Assembly (NCBI RefSeq): GCF_024347095.1
Contig: NZ_AP024903.1
Span: 682,001-746,000 of the forward strand
Reading direction: 5' to 3'
Origin: Vibrio rhizosphaerae
GTDB lineage: Bacteria; Pseudomonadota; Gammaproteobacteria; Enterobacterales; Vibrionaceae
Length of the DNA: 64,000 nt
Each line of letters starts with the position of its first letter. Position 1 is the stretch's first letter. Both the position numbers and the translations under genes were made by a program. Below are positions 1 to 9,114 of this stretch, piece by piece. The notes under the pieces were generated by a model, which was given only the letters and a program-made list of their open reading frames with translations, did no database searches and had not been told where the DNA came from.

Positions 1-119
1 TTCAGATATTCGCAGTCGAAGGGCAACAGTTTAGGATGTAACGAGCACTAGTTTAACAGATGAAATGAGAGGTCGTCATGGTTTGTCTCAAAGAGCTACT
101 CTGTGATGATTTCCTCAGC

Positions 120-237
120 TTATCCACAGGACGCTTGTGTATAACGATGTGTTACTTCTCTATATGGATGGATATACAGGCTTTTTTACCGGTTTTCTAT
201 GATTTTTTTAGTGAAATCGTTGTTGTGGTGTGGATAA
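120..237. promoter_or_regulatory. Three-DnaA-box cluster (DARS2-like)
   Basis: Seen: TTATCCACA on the plus strand at 120-128; TTATACACA on the minus strand at 136-144, facing it across 7 bp; and TTATCCACA on the minus strand at 229-237. All three fit TTATNCACA exactly. Known: in E. coli the DnaA-reactivating locus DARS2 is a non-coding segment next to mutH and rppH, holding three DnaA boxes plus IHF and Fis sites. Inference: the same position (upstream of rppH) and the same box arrangement suggest a DARS2 equivalent. The third box is farther away than I would expect, so the identification is likely but not certain. Confidence 0.65.
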
Positions 238-326
238 AAATGACAGTGGTTGATCTTTGTGCAATGTGATTCCGGGATTGATCCTGATGAATCAAATGAT
301 GATCATCCGAGTCGTGGCTGTTGAAC

Positions 327-339
327 TAATTGATTGATA
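327..339 (-). promoter_or_regulatory. IHF-binding site
   Basis: The plus strand reads TAATTGATTGATA, which on the minus strand is an exact match to the IHF consensus WATCAANNNNTTR. It lies 90 bp from the DnaA-box cluster. In E. coli DARS2, IHF binding is needed for function, so this site strengthens the DARS2 reading; it could also serve the rppH promoter. Confidence 0.55.
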
Positions 340-407
340 AGTAAGGTCTAGTTGGATTTTATCTCGTGTTGTTGAAAAGTTTGTTATGAGAAGAACATCG
401 AATTATT

Positions 408-443
408 GTGAGTAATCTATCACTTTTTCACATAGTTACTCAC
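408..443. repeat. Hairpin-forming inverted repeat in the rppH upstream region
   Basis: GTGAGTAATCTAT (408-420) pairs with ATAGTTACTCAC (432-443), leaving one bulged T and an 11-nt loop. No run of T follows on either strand, so it does not look like an intrinsic terminator. It could be a protein operator or a structured element of the DARS2-like region. The rest of 1-621 shows no convincing coding signal. Confidence 0.5.
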
Positions 444-621
444 AGAAAAGGTGAATAAGATCAGCCAAATTTGTCATCTTGTGTTAATAAGTTATTCATC
501 GGCAGTGGCATCTCAAATTTAGTCCACGTCGTATTTTTGTTTTTATTGTCAATGGATATTTGCTACATCTGGGGATCTATGAAAAAATCAGGAGAAGTTA
601 AATTTTATTAGAGGTTTGCCA

Positions 622-1140
622 GTGATAGATGGCGATGGTTATCGACTCAATGTCGGTATTGTAATCTGCAACAACCATGGTCAGGTATTCTGGGCGAAAC
701 GATACGGACAACATTCTTGGCAATTCCCTCAGGGCGGCATTGATCATGGTGAAACACCAGAACAAGCCATGTTCAGAGAGTTGTACGAAGAGGTTGGTTT
801 AACAAAAACGGATGTGAAGGTCATTGGTTCCAGTCGTCATTGGTTAAAGTATAAATTGCCCAAACGATTGGTACGCTGGGATTCTCAACCTGTCTGTATT
901 GGACAAAAACAGAAATGGTTTCTTCTGCGTTTAGAGTGTCATGAGTCTAAAATCAACATGCAGCGTGGAGTAACCCCTGAATTTGATGGTTGGCGTTGGG
1001 TGAGTTATTGGTATCCGGTAAGGCAGGTCGTTTCATTTAAACGCGATGTTTATCGGCGGGCGATGAAAGAGTTTGCCTCGATAGCGATGCCATTTAAAGC
1101 ACGGAAAGTAAAAGGTAAACGGAAAGGGAAAAGAGGATAA
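622..1140 (+). CDS. rppH: RNA pyrophosphohydrolase RppH (Nudix)
   Basis: Removes pyrophosphate from the 5' end of triphosphorylated mRNA, which exposes it to RNase E decay; cytoplasmic. The protein (172 aa) follows E. coli RppH closely. The Nudix box spans about residues 38-60, with REL at 52-54 and the metal-binding EE pair at 56-57; the QKQKWFLL and [14 protein letters not shown] blocks and a basic C-terminus are also present. I chose GTG at 622 over TTG at 616 because GAGG at 611-614 is 7 nt from GTG and only 1 nt from TTG, and because it gives the expected MID start. ptsP begins 2 nt downstream, so the two are co-transcribed. Confidence 0.95.
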   Translation: MIDGDGYRLNVGIVICNNHGQVFWAKRYGQHSWQFPQGGIDHGETPEQAMFRELYEEVGLTKTDVKVIGSSRHWLKYKLPKRLVRWDSQPVCIGQKQKWFLLRLECHESKINMQRGVTPEFDGWRWVSYWYPVRQVVSFKRDVYRRAMKEFASIAMPFKARKVKGKRKGKRG

Positions 1141-1142
1141 GC

Positions 1143-3389
1143 ATGCTCTCTCAGCTTCGGGACATTATGGAACAGGTTTCAAAAGTTGAAGATGTTCATC
1201 AGGCTTTTGACATTCTGGTGAAACAGACCTGTGAGGCCATGAATACCGAGTGCTGCACAATTTATCTCGCCAATGAAGAAAAGTTACGCCTTGAACTGAT
1301 TGCGACTCAAGGGTTGAAATTTAAAGGCAATAAAATACATATCGGTTTTGATGAGGGGTTGGTCGGGTTAGTGAAACGTTCAGCTGAACCGATCAATCTG
1401 GCTGAAGCTTCAAAACACCCTAATTTCAAATATTTCAAACAACTTGGTGAAGAGGTGTACCAGAGTTTTCTCGGTGCACCGATTATTTACCGCAAGCAGG
1501 TGCTGGGGGTTTTGGTTATCCAGCAACGATCTCCCCGCCAATTTAGTGAAATCGAAGAATCATTTATTGTAACACTGTCGGCTCAGTTAGCCGTTTTGGT
1601 GGCGCACTCGCAATCTCAGGGATTATGGTCTCTGGCAAAACAACAGCCGGTTGTCCGTGGGATTGGTGTTTCTCCGGGAGTTGCGATTGGTGAATTCTGG
1701 TGGGATAACTCTCAACCAGAGCTGGAAAGCGTATTGCCGGCTTCGAGTCTTGACGTCAAAAAAGAACAAGAATGGTTATCCCGAGCCGTTGAAAATGCGC
1801 TGAGTGATTTTCGGCGAATGCGGAAAAAGCTGGATGGGGATATTCACAAAGATACGCTGGCTATTTTTGACCTGTTCACTCACTTACTCAATGATCCGAT
1901 GCTCCGTAAGGATCTGAAAGAGCAGATCCAGAAAGGTGACCGAGCGGATTGGGCCTTGCGTCAGGTGGTTGAAGCCTATGTTGAACGCTTTTCTCAAATG
2001 TCGGATGTTTACCTGCGCGAAAGAGCACAAGATATTCGAGAGCTCGGGCAACGAATGCTGTACTTCTTGTACAACAGTGAACAGCAAGAATTAGCATTGG
2101 AAAAGCCGATCATTCTTGTGGTCAGGGAGCTAACCGCTTCCGTTCTGGCCAGTATTCCCAAAGATAAACTTTTGGCTGTTGTTTCACTTGAGGGGGCCGC
2201 CAACTCTCATGCTGCGATTCTGTCCCGAGCTTTGGGGATTCCTGCCATTATGGGCGTATCCCTAAATTTCAAAGAAATTAATAACCAATTAGCCATTGTC
2301 GATGGTTACAGTGGTTTTATCCATATTTCACCGGATGCTGAAGTTCTGGCCGAATACCAGGAACTGATGGAAGAAGAAGGTGAGTTGTCGGAGATGGTCA
2401 ATCAAAGCCTTGCCGAAAAAGCGATCACTCTCGATGGATATCCGGTCAATATCTTATTGAATGCAGGTCTGAATACCGAGAATAACACTGCTGTTAATCA
2501 AGGGGTGGATGGGGTCGGTTTGTACCGGACTGAAATTTCGTTCTTATTACAGAATCGTTTCCCTTCCGAAGAAGAGCAAATCCAGCTTTATCGTCAGGTG
2601 TTGTCTGCCCATCCCGGAAAGATGGTTGTGATGCGAACATTAGATGTCGGTGGCGATAAGCCTTTACCTTACCTGCCAATTGAAGAAGATAATCCGTTTT
2701 TAGGCTGGCGAGGTATCCGTTTTACGCTGGATCATCCCGATATTTTTTTGATTCAGCTGCGGGCGATGATGAAAGCCAGTATCGAGACCGGGAATCTGGG
2801 CATTTTGTTACCGATGATTTCCGGCATGAAAGAACTTGATGATGCGCTGGTCTTCATTGAGCAAGCATTTACGGAAGTCTCCGCTGTGGACGACCGGGTG
2901 AAACGGCCTACGATCGGGATTATGCTCGAAGTCCCATCCATGCTTTATCTTTTACCCCAAATGGCAGACCGGGTTGACTTTATCTCGGTCGGGACAAACG
3001 ATTTGACGCAATATTTATTAGCGGTTGATCGGAACAATGCCCGGGTTGCCGATGTCTATGAATCGATGCATCCTTCAGTTTTGATGGCATTGAAACATAT
3101 TTCTGATGTGTGTCATCAGTATCAGATTCAGGTTTGCGTTTGTGGTGAGCTTGCCGGTGATCCAATTGGCGCACTGCTTCTGATTGGGATGGGATATCAG
3201 ACATTGAGTATGAACACGGCGAATGTGGCTAAAGTGAAATACCTGATTCGTCATTCAGAAATTAAAACGTTGCAAAAACTTGCATCGCAAGCGCTGATGC
3301 AAACTTATGGTCATGATATTTATAGTATGATGCGGGCTTACTTTGAAGAGTTCGGTTTTGCCGGCTTTATCCGAGCCGGTAAACATTAA
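1143..3389 (+). CDS. ptsP: PEP-protein phosphotransferase PtsP (enzyme I Ntr)
   Basis: First enzyme of the nitrogen phosphotransferase system: it takes phosphate from PEP and passes it to NPr and then PtsN, linking nitrogen and carbon state to potassium and envelope regulation. At 748 aa it matches the E. coli length. An N-terminal GAF sensor domain (about 1-160) precedes the enzyme-I-like part. The phosphohistidine is H356 in the motif GAANSHAAI, and the C-terminal PEP-binding barrel shows GLYRTEI, TLDVGGDKPLPY, SVGTNDLTQY and the catalytic-cysteine motif CGELAGDP. It follows rppH after 2 nt, the same pairing as in E. coli. Confidence 0.97.
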   Translation: MLSQLRDIMEQVSKVEDVHQAFDILVKQTCEAMNTECCTIYLANEEKLRLELIATQGLKFKGNKIHIGFDEGLVGLVKRSAEPINLAEASKHPNFKYFKQLGEEVYQSFLGAPIIYRKQVLGVLVIQQRSPRQFSEIEESFIVTLSAQLAVLVAHSQSQGLWSLAKQQPVVRGIGVSPGVAIGEFWWDNSQPELESVLPASSLDVKKEQEWLSRAVENALSDFRRMRKKLDGDIHKDTLAIFDLFTHLLNDPMLRKDLKEQIQKGDRADWALRQVVEAYVERFSQMSDVYLRERAQDIRELGQRMLYFLYNSEQQELALEKPIILVVRELTASVLASIPKDKLLAVVSLEGAANSHAAILSRALGIPAIMGVSLNFKEINNQLAIVDGYSGFIHISPDAEVLAEYQELMEEEGELSEMVNQSLAEKAITLDGYPVNILLNAGLNTENNTAVNQGVDGVGLYRTEISFLLQNRFPSEEEQIQLYRQVLSAHPGKMVVMRTLDVGGDKPLPYLPIEEDNPFLGWRGIRFTLDHPDIFLIQLRAMMKASIETGNLGILLPMISGMKELDDALVFIEQAFTEVSAVDDRVKRPTIGIMLEVPSMLYLLPQMADRVDFISVGTNDLTQYLLAVDRNNARVADVYESMHPSVLMALKHISDVCHQYQIQVCVCGELAGDPIGALLLIGMGYQTLSMNTANVAKVKYLIRHSEIKTLQKLASQALMQTYGHDIYSMMRAYFEEFGFAGFIRAGKH

Positions 3390-3408
3390 GTTTATCTGAG
3401 GAACGAGC

Positions 3409-4203
3409 GTGACCATCACTTTTGTCTTGCTGTTGATTGTGTTAGGTGCTTTTGTCGGCGTTATGGCCGGGTTGTTAGGCATTGGTGGTGGCTTAATTAT
3501 TGTTCCCGCGTTGTTGTTTTTATTTCCTCATGTCGGCATTACACCGGATATCGCGATGCAAGTGGCTTTGGCGACCTCTCTCTCCTGTATCATTCTGACT
3601 TCAGGTTCTTCGGCGTTAAATCATCTCCGTTATGGCAATATTGATTTGCTTGCCGTCAAATGGCTAACCCCCGGGATTATTGTCGGTGGGTTGATGGGGG
3701 CAACTCTTGCCGACTGGATGCCGAGCGAATATCTGCCCAAAGTTTTTGGTGTGATTGTTTTCTTGCTGGCGATACAAATGTTTCTCTCGATTCGTCAGCA
3801 AACGGCGAAACCGATGCCGGGGCAAGCCTCGATGATCCTTAGTGGAAGTTTTATTGGCATGATTGCCAGCTTAGCTGGTATTGGTGGCGGGGCGTTATCA
3901 GTGCCTTATCTGAATAAGCATGGCATAGAAATGCGTAAGGCGGTGGGAACATCGTCATTCTGTGGCTGCATAATTGCATTATCTGGTATGGTGGGATTTA
4001 TTTGGCATGGTTTTTCGGTCAAAAGCCTGCCTGCGTTTAGTTTAGGGTACGTCTACTTACCCGCTTTGCTGTTTGTTTCCTGTACGTCGATGTTTACGAC
4101 CAAGGTGGGAGCCAAGTTAGCGACCGAATTACCGACATCAGTATTGAAAAAGGTATTTGCTGTGTTTCTGATGTTTGTATCCGTTCATATGCTGCTGCGT
4201 TAA
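3409..4203 (+). CDS. TSUP-family membrane permease (TauE/SafE type)
   Basis: Inner-membrane protein of 264 aa, almost wholly hydrophobic with about eight predicted membrane spans. Two internal repeats carry the family's glycine-rich signature: GLLGIGGGLIIVP near the start and SLAGIGGGALSVP in the middle, which indicates the usual inverted duplication. The family exports or imports small sulfur-containing anions such as sulfite or sulfoacetate; substrate here is unknown. Start is GTG at 3409 with GAGGAA just upstream. It sits between ptsP and lgt on the same strand and is probably in the same transcript. Confidence 0.88.
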   Translation: MTITFVLLLIVLGAFVGVMAGLLGIGGGLIIVPALLFLFPHVGITPDIAMQVALATSLSCIILTSGSSALNHLRYGNIDLLAVKWLTPGIIVGGLMGATLADWMPSEYLPKVFGVIVFLLAIQMFLSIRQQTAKPMPGQASMILSGSFIGMIASLAGIGGGALSVPYLNKHGIEMRKAVGTSSFCGCIIALSGMVGFIWHGFSVKSLPAFSLGYVYLPALLFVSCTSMFTTKVGAKLATELPTSVLKKVFAVFLMFVSVHMLLR

Positions 4204-4250
4204 GCGTGGTATGTCATAAACCATTTTATATTGAATAAGAGTAAAGATTT

Positions 4251-5063
4251 ATGTCTCAGGAATTCTTGCAGTTTCCGAATATTGACCCTGTCTTAGTCTC
4301 CATTGGGCCACTTTCCATTCGGTGGTATGGCGTGATGTATCTGCTTGGGTTTCTTTTTGCGACTTGGTTGGCGAACCGAAGAGCCGATAAAGCGGGAAGC
4401 GGGTGGACAAGGGAACAGGTTTCTGACCTTTTGTTTGCCGGATTTGTCGGTGTGGTCATTGGCGGACGTGTGGGCTATGTGCTGTTTTACGGATTTGAAT
4501 ATTTTCTGGCAGACCCGCTCTATCTGTTTAAAGTCTGGACGGGCGGGATGTCTTTCCACGGTGGGTTACTCGGGGTGATGACCGCGATGCTCTGGTATGC
4601 CAAACGTAACCATCGCCAGTTTTTTGCCGTGGCCGACTTCGTTGCGCCACTTGTTCCTTTTGGACTCGCGCTGGGACGTTTAGGGAATTTCATGAATGGT
4701 GAATTGTGGGGCAGAGTGACTCATGAGCCTTGGGGCATGGTCTTCCCCGGTGCGGGACCATTGCCACGTCATCCTTCCCAGCTGTATGAATTCTTTCTGG
4801 AAGGGGTACTTTTGTTTATCATCCTCAACGTTTTTATCCGTCAGCCCCGCCCTGCCGGCTCGGTTGCAGGACTATTTCTCATTGGTTACGGTACCTGTCG
4901 GACGTTTGTTGAATATTTCCGAGAGCCGGATGCACAACTTGGGCTATTCGCCGGGTTTATCTCAATGGGGCAAATTCTCTCTTTGCCGATGATCCTTGCC
5001 GGGGCGTTATTGATGGTTTGGGCCTATCGCCGAGATTCGGGCTCATCCGCGCGCACTCAATAG
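4251..5063 (+). CDS. lgt: Prolipoprotein diacylglyceryl transferase Lgt
   Basis: Transfers diacylglycerol from phosphatidylglycerol to the lipobox cysteine of prelipoproteins, the first step of lipoprotein maturation; inner membrane. The 270-aa product has the usual seven spans and the diagnostic motifs MSFHGGLLG, the Lgt signature [13 protein letters not shown] and HPSQLYE. The length is slightly below that of E. coli (291 aa) but normal for Vibrio. In most gammaproteobacteria lgt is followed directly by thyA on the same strand. Here an unrelated gene follows and thyA is on the other strand, so the locus has been rearranged. Confidence 0.97.
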   Translation: MSQEFLQFPNIDPVLVSIGPLSIRWYGVMYLLGFLFATWLANRRADKAGSGWTREQVSDLLFAGFVGVVIGGRVGYVLFYGFEYFLADPLYLFKVWTGGMSFHGGLLGVMTAMLWYAKRNHRQFFAVADFVAPLVPFGLALGRLGNFMNGELWGRVTHEPWGMVFPGAGPLPRHPSQLYEFFLEGVLLFIILNVFIRQPRPAGSVAGLFLIGYGTCRTFVEYFREPDAQLGLFAGFISMGQILSLPMILAGALLMVWAYRRDSGSSARTQ

Positions 5064-5100
5064 ATTGTGTTCCCGGCACAAGAATTATACAGGTGACTGA

Positions 5101-5835
5101 ATGGCTTTAAATGCATTGAAGACCAAGTTATCGAGACATATGAGCGGGGATCCCAGAGCCCCGTTCGACACGCATCGATATAAAACACACGACTTGAGTG
5201 TCGAGCTGGACGAAAGAATCGATAACTTTTGTCTGTTTCATGAGATTGCTTATCAGGAACTGAATCGCAAATGTGCAGCGCTGGATGATTTTTCGGCACA
5301 GGTGAAGGCACGGCTTGATGCTACAGATGATGAAGAGGCATTGGAGTTTCTCAAGTATCAGGCTTCTCAATTGATCCATTCGAATGATACCGATGTGCAG
5401 CGAGTCAAAAACCTTGCGGATGAATCGACCATTATCGGGATGTGGGCAATTGTCGAGCAATTTACCAAGCGGGCGTATGTGCTGCTGAAATCGAATTTGT
5501 TGGCGATCGATGCATCAGAGATCGCCCCGCCTTATCGATGGGATCTTATCAAGGGTGCTTATCATGGATATGGTTTAGCACTTGATTCACTGACACATTA
5601 CGATACCGTGAATGAACTTAGAGTTGTCAACAATAAGATCAAGCATCTGTATCAGGTTGATAGTGATTTGGCTGCTTTTCCCCGCTTTGCGGATAAGGAA
5701 GGACTTCCGATGACTTTTCTAAATTATCCGGTACACGAATATGAAGAAGCGGTTTATCTGTTTCTGGGGCGTTTATTGGTGTGGGTCGGTGAACGAATTC
5801 ATACCCACGAAATAGCGGCAGCCGACGAAAGCTAG
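5101..5835 (+). CDS. Uncharacterised protein, possible HEPN-like fold
   Basis: I do not recognise this 244-aa protein. It is soluble, with no signal peptide or membrane span, and mostly helical by composition. Around residues 178-187 it reads RVVNNKIKH, an Arg-Asn-Lys-His pattern reminiscent of the catalytic loop of HEPN-domain RNases and of HEPN-like proteins in defence or toxin loci. This is a pattern match only. The start ATG at 5101 has an acceptable ribosome site (CAGGTGACTGA). It sits where thyA would normally follow lgt, faces the GFA/thyA genes across a hairpin, and is probably an acquired gene. Confidence 0.75.
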   Translation: MALNALKTKLSRHMSGDPRAPFDTHRYKTHDLSVELDERIDNFCLFHEIAYQELNRKCAALDDFSAQVKARLDATDDEEALEFLKYQASQLIHSNDTDVQRVKNLADESTIIGMWAIVEQFTKRAYVLLKSNLLAIDASEIAPPYRWDLIKGAYHGYGLALDSLTHYDTVNELRVVNNKIKHLYQVDSDLAAFPRFADKEGLPMTFLNYPVHEYEEAVYLFLGRLLVWVGERIHTHEIAAADES

Positions 5836-5871
5836 TGTCATGGGTCTCTCGCTAGACGTTCAGGTGTTAGT

Positions 5872-5899
5872 TCTCTCGACCAGTGATATGGTCGAGAGA
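5872..5899. terminator. Hairpin between convergent genes
   Basis: TCTCTCGACCA (5872-5882) and TGGTCGAGAGA (5889-5899) form a perfect 11-bp stem with a 6-nt loop, between the converging 244-aa gene and the GFA gene. Only weak T-rich sequence follows on the plus strand, so it is a plausible bidirectional terminator of moderate strength. Confidence 0.6.
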
Positions 5900-5914
5900 T
5901 ACATTTCTACCACG

Positions 5915-6298
5915 TTATATTTCTTTGCTCTTGTCCGCCAGTTTATGGGCATGAGATTCCCAATCCTGACCATCAAAGTCCGAGACTTCTAGTTGCGGGA
6001 TCGGTGTATCAATACAATTAACGTTGACGTCGATCCCATCGGGATTCGAGCGGGGCACATAAAACGGTTTGATGCCGCAATGCTGACAAAAGTAATGCTG
6101 TGCCACTTTTGTATTGAAAGTATAAGTTGCTAACTGAGCTTCACCGGATAACAACTTAAACTTTGAGTTGGGAACGATAAGGTGCAAATAGCCCGACTTG
6201 TTACAGATAGAACAATTGCACTTGTCTGCTTCCATGACTTCAGGTGCTTCGACTTCAAATCGAATCGCGCCACAGTGACAACTTCCCTGATATTTCAT
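5915..6298 (-). CDS. GFA-family zinc-binding protein
   Basis: A 127-aa protein of the GFA family (named for glutathione-dependent formaldehyde-activating enzyme; most members have no tested activity). The family zinc ligands are visible: CHCGAIRFE near residues 7-15, CNCSICNKSG near 27-36 and CQHCGIKPFYVPRSNPDG in the second half. Start ATG at 6298 follows AGGAAG closely. It lies 24 nt downstream of thyA on the same strand and is probably co-transcribed with it, a pairing I do not know from other genomes. Function in this cell is unknown. Confidence 0.85.
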   Translation of the reverse strand: MKYQGSCHCGAIRFEVEAPEVMEADKCNCSICNKSGYLHLIVPNSKFKLLSGEAQLATYTFNTKVAQHYFCQHCGIKPFYVPRSNPDGIDVNVNCIDTPIPQLEVSDFDGQDWESHAHKLADKSKEI

Positions 6299-6322
6299 CT
6301 CTTCCTCGTGACACGAATGTCT

Positions 6323-7156
6323 TTATATGGCGACGGGTGCTTTAATCGATGGATGTGGATCATATCCGACGATTTCAAAGTCCTCAAAACGATAGTCATA
6401 AATCGATTCGGGGTGGCGCAAAATGCGTAATTCCGGCAACGGACGTGGCTCCCGGGTAAGCTGAGTTTTAATTTGTTCCATATGGTTGGAATATGCATGT
6501 AAATCACCAAAACTAACCACAATTTCATGCGGTGTCAGTTGGCATTGTTGGGCAAGCATATGGGTGAGTAATGCCAGTGAGGCAATGTTATAAGGTAACC
6601 CGAGGAAGCTATCTGAACTACGGATGTATAATTGTGCAGAAAGCTTGCCATTTGAAACATAAAATTGATACAGCAAATGGCAAGGGGGGAGCGCCATTTT
6701 TCCTTGTCGGGCATTCTCCTGAGGTGTCATTGATTCATCAGGTAAATACTCCACATTCCAGCCATGAAACAGAATACGGCGACTATTGGGATTATTTTTT
6801 AAGGCATCCACGACATAATCGATCTGATTGAGGCTTTCACCTGATTGTGTTGGCCATGCCGTCCACTGTTTACCATAAATCGGGCCTAAGTCACCACTTT
6901 CCGTCGCCCACTCATCCCAGATCGAGACACCATTTTGTTTCAGCCACGTGGTATTGGTATCACCACTGAGGAACCAAATCAGTTCGTTTGCGATACTTTT
7001 AAAATGGAGTTTCTTGGTGGTAATGAGAGGAAAACCATCTTGAAGATTATGACGAATTTGACGTCCAAACACCGAAAGTGTTCCCGTACCGGTGCGATCA
7101 CCTTTGACATCACCGTTTTCCAAAATATCTTCCAATAATGCAATGTACTGCTTCAT
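6323..7156 (-). CDS. thyA: Thymidylate synthase ThyA
   Basis: Makes dTMP from dUMP using methylene-tetrahydrofolate; cytoplasmic. Key motifs are present: RTGTGT near the start, the catalytic cysteine in [29 protein letters not shown] and the invariant C-terminal IKAPVAI. The protein is 277 aa because of an insertion just before the active-site cysteine (around [16 protein letters not shown]), a form I associate with Vibrio. I chose ATG at 7156 (start MKQY as in E. coli, with AGG 6 nt upstream); ATG at 7171 is the alternative. It is divergent from nhaR and, unusually, inverted relative to lgt. Confidence 0.97.
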   Translation of the reverse strand: MKQYIALLEDILENGDVKGDRTGTGTLSVFGRQIRHNLQDGFPLITTKKLHFKSIANELIWFLSGDTNTTWLKQNGVSIWDEWATESGDLGPIYGKQWTAWPTQSGESLNQIDYVVDALKNNPNSRRILFHGWNVEYLPDESMTPQENARQGKMALPPCHLLYQFYVSNGKLSAQLYIRSSDSFLGLPYNIASLALLTHMLAQQCQLTPHEIVVSFGDLHAYSNHMEQIKTQLTREPRPLPELRILRHPESIYDYRFEDFEIVGYDPHPSIKAPVAI

Positions 7157-7345
7157 AACTTGCCTATTCATCAATTTTTTATCAGTTTAATGAATTTCCC
7201 AGAGACTTGTAAGGGGCAGTATTGAAGATATTTTCATGTTCGGATATATCGATGCTTAATATTGAAAACCTCGGTTATTTCGATCATGCTGATGATAGAA
7301 TACGCTGTACTGATATGAATTGAAGCGGACTGATGGTCTGAGTAT

Positions 7346-8236
7346 ATGTCTCATTTAAATTACAATCACTTATATTATTTTTGGATGGTTTGTAAACAAG
7401 GTTCGGTCACGAAAGCCGCTCAGGCCTTGTTTCTGACTCCGCAAACGGTGACCGGACAAATTAAAGCGCTGGAGGCGCGGATGGATGGTCAGTTGATGAA
7501 ACGCGCCGGTCGGCGTGTTGAACCGACAGAGTTGGGACAGTTGGTTTATAAATACGCGGATCGGATGTATGGCTTGAGTTATGAGATGCTTGACATTGTC
7601 AACTATAGTCAACGGGCCAACTTACTACTGGATGTGGGCGTTGCCGATGCAATTTCCAAACAGATTGTCAGTAAGATTTTATCGTGTGCTGTTCCTGAAG
7701 ATGAACATATTCATTTACGTTGTTTCGAATCAACACATGAGTTGCTGCTTGAGCAGCTTTCACAGCATAAACTGGATATGATCCTATCGGATTGTCCGGT
7801 TGATTCTGCTCGCAGTCCCGGTTTGTTTAGTAAGAAGCTGGGAGAAAATCAAATGTGCTTCTTCTCCTATACTGTTCCTCAAGCGAGCTCACTCACCGAA
7901 GCACTGTCCAATGGAAAAATACTGATTCCGGGGAGTCGGACGGCAATGGGAAGAAGTGTGATGCAATGGTTTGATAGTCAGGGAATTCAACCCAATATCA
8001 TGGGGGAGTTTGACGATGTTGCATTGATGAAAGCTTTTGCCAGAGAACATCGAGAGGCTATTTTTTTAGCGCCGTCGCTCTATACGGAAACGGTGAACAG
8101 CGATATGCCGATGCATTTGCTTGATAGAATTGATGATTTAAAGGAAGAATATTACGTTATCTTTGCGGAGCGGATGATTCAGCACCCGTCAGTGAAGGGG
8201 ATATGCAGTGAAGATTTTGGTTATTTATCAGTATAA
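7346..8236 (+). CDS. nhaR: LysR-family regulator NhaR
   Basis: Transcription activator of sodium/proton antiport and related genes in enterobacteria and vibrios. The 296-aa protein starts with a typical LysR winged helix ([20 protein letters not shown], residues 4-23) that carries the NhaR-specific wording, followed by an effector domain of two alpha/beta lobes. The sequence agrees with NhaR rather than other LysR proteins throughout the N-terminal half. No nhaA gene is adjacent here. The 189-nt divergent region with thyA should hold its promoter; I could not fix one. Confidence 0.9.
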   Translation: MSHLNYNHLYYFWMVCKQGSVTKAAQALFLTPQTVTGQIKALEARMDGQLMKRAGRRVEPTELGQLVYKYADRMYGLSYEMLDIVNYSQRANLLLDVGVADAISKQIVSKILSCAVPEDEHIHLRCFESTHELLLEQLSQHKLDMILSDCPVDSARSPGLFSKKLGENQMCFFSYTVPQASSLTEALSNGKILIPGSRTAMGRSVMQWFDSQGIQPNIMGEFDDVALMKAFAREHREAIFLAPSLYTETVNSDMPMHLLDRIDDLKEEYYVIFAERMIQHPSVKGICSEDFGYLSV

Positions 8237-8429
8237 TTAGTTCTTTTTCATGGGTAATTGCTTTAATATCTAGCGCTTACTTATTATCAAGTACCAATTT
8301 CATCGTGCCGCCGAGAACATAATAATGATGAATTACGGTGAGTAAACCGACAGTAAAGTGATTTTGTCAGGCTGCAAGGTTGTAGTCGTTGTACGTATGA
8401 AATGAACCTGTCCATAAAGGGAGCCTTTC

Positions 8430-8723
8430 GTGAATCTTCAGGAAATGGAACAAAAATCAGCCAAAGCCGTTGTGTTGCTTAAAGCGATGGCGAATGAGCG
8501 ACGTCTTCAGATATTGTGTTTACTGTTAACGCAGGAATTTTCAGTCGGAGAGCTGTGTGCAAAACTGGAGCTGAGTCAGTCTGCATTATCGCAACATCTG
8601 GCTTTATTGCGTCGGGAGCAATTGGTTGCGACGCGCAAAGAGGCTCAGACGGTTTACTATTCGATCAGCAGCCATGAAGTGAAAGAGATGATTGAATTAC
8701 TGTATCGTCTTTATTGTTCGTAG
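8430..8723 (+). CDS. hlyU: ArsR-family transcription factor HlyU
   Basis: Small winged-helix regulator that in V. cholerae and V. vulnificus relieves H-NS silencing of haemolysin and RTX toxin genes. The protein is 97 aa. The recognition helix region reads VGELCAKLELSQSALSQHL, and the two redox cysteines known for HlyU are both present, at C30 (LQILCLL) and C96 (LYCS). It has no metal-binding CxC of classical ArsR sensors, as expected for HlyU. GTG at 8430 is the start, with AAAGGGAGC upstream. It is monocistronic, ended by the hairpin at 8754. Confidence 0.93.
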   Translation: MNLQEMEQKSAKAVVLLKAMANERRLQILCLLLTQEFSVGELCAKLELSQSALSQHLALLRREQLVATRKEAQTVYYSISSHEVKEMIELLYRLYCS

Positions 8724-8753
8724 AATTCGTTGTTGATTGTTATCAGCGAAAAT

Positions 8754-8783
8754 AAAAAAACCGACATAATGTCGGTTTTTTAT
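8754..8783. terminator. Bidirectional terminator, hlyU/rpsT
   Basis: CCGACA-TAA-TGTCGG (8761-8775) is flanked by runs of A upstream and T downstream, so it works as an intrinsic terminator on both strands for the converging hlyU and rpsT. Confidence 0.9.
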
Positions 8784-8806
8784 TTTTGTATGAAGCAATT
8801 AATGCA

Positions 8807-9067
8807 TTACAGCGCTTTGATTGCCGCAACAAAACGAGCTTTATGACGAGCTGCTTTATTCTTGTGGATCAGGCCTTTTGTTGCCATACGATCAAGAATT
8901 GGTGTTGCTTCAGCTAGTGCAGCAGTTGCAGCTTGTTTGTCGCCTGCTTTAATTGCAGCGACAGTTTTCTTCATATAAGTGCGCATCATTGAGCGGCGGC
9001 TCGCGTTGTGTTGACGATTTTTTTCCGCCTGAATAGCGCGCTTCTTAGCAGATTTACTATTTGCCAA
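8807..9067 (-). CDS. rpsT: 30S ribosomal protein S20
   Basis: Binds 16S rRNA early in small-subunit assembly. The 86-aa, very basic, helical product ([20 protein letters not shown], then [13 protein letters not shown]) matches S20 over its full length. The start codon is TTG (plus-strand positions 9065-9067) with GGGAG upstream. Known: E. coli rpsT also starts with UUG, and this weak start takes part in autoregulation by S20, so the same control is likely here. It is transcribed on its own from the promoter at 9115-9143. Confidence 0.97.
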   Translation of the reverse strand: MANSKSAKKRAIQAEKNRQHNASRRSMMRTYMKKTVAAIKAGDKQAATAALAEATPILDRMATKGLIHKNKAARHKARFVAAIKAL

Positions 9068-9114
9068 GGGTCTACTCCCAAAAACTTTAGTTCAGTGACA
9101 TTTTAAGGGCGGGA

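Noticed and set aside
78..269. 63-codon open frame upstream of rppH
   Set aside because: It covers the DnaA boxes, has no ribosome site and has an unlikely composition; the region is better read as regulatory DNA.
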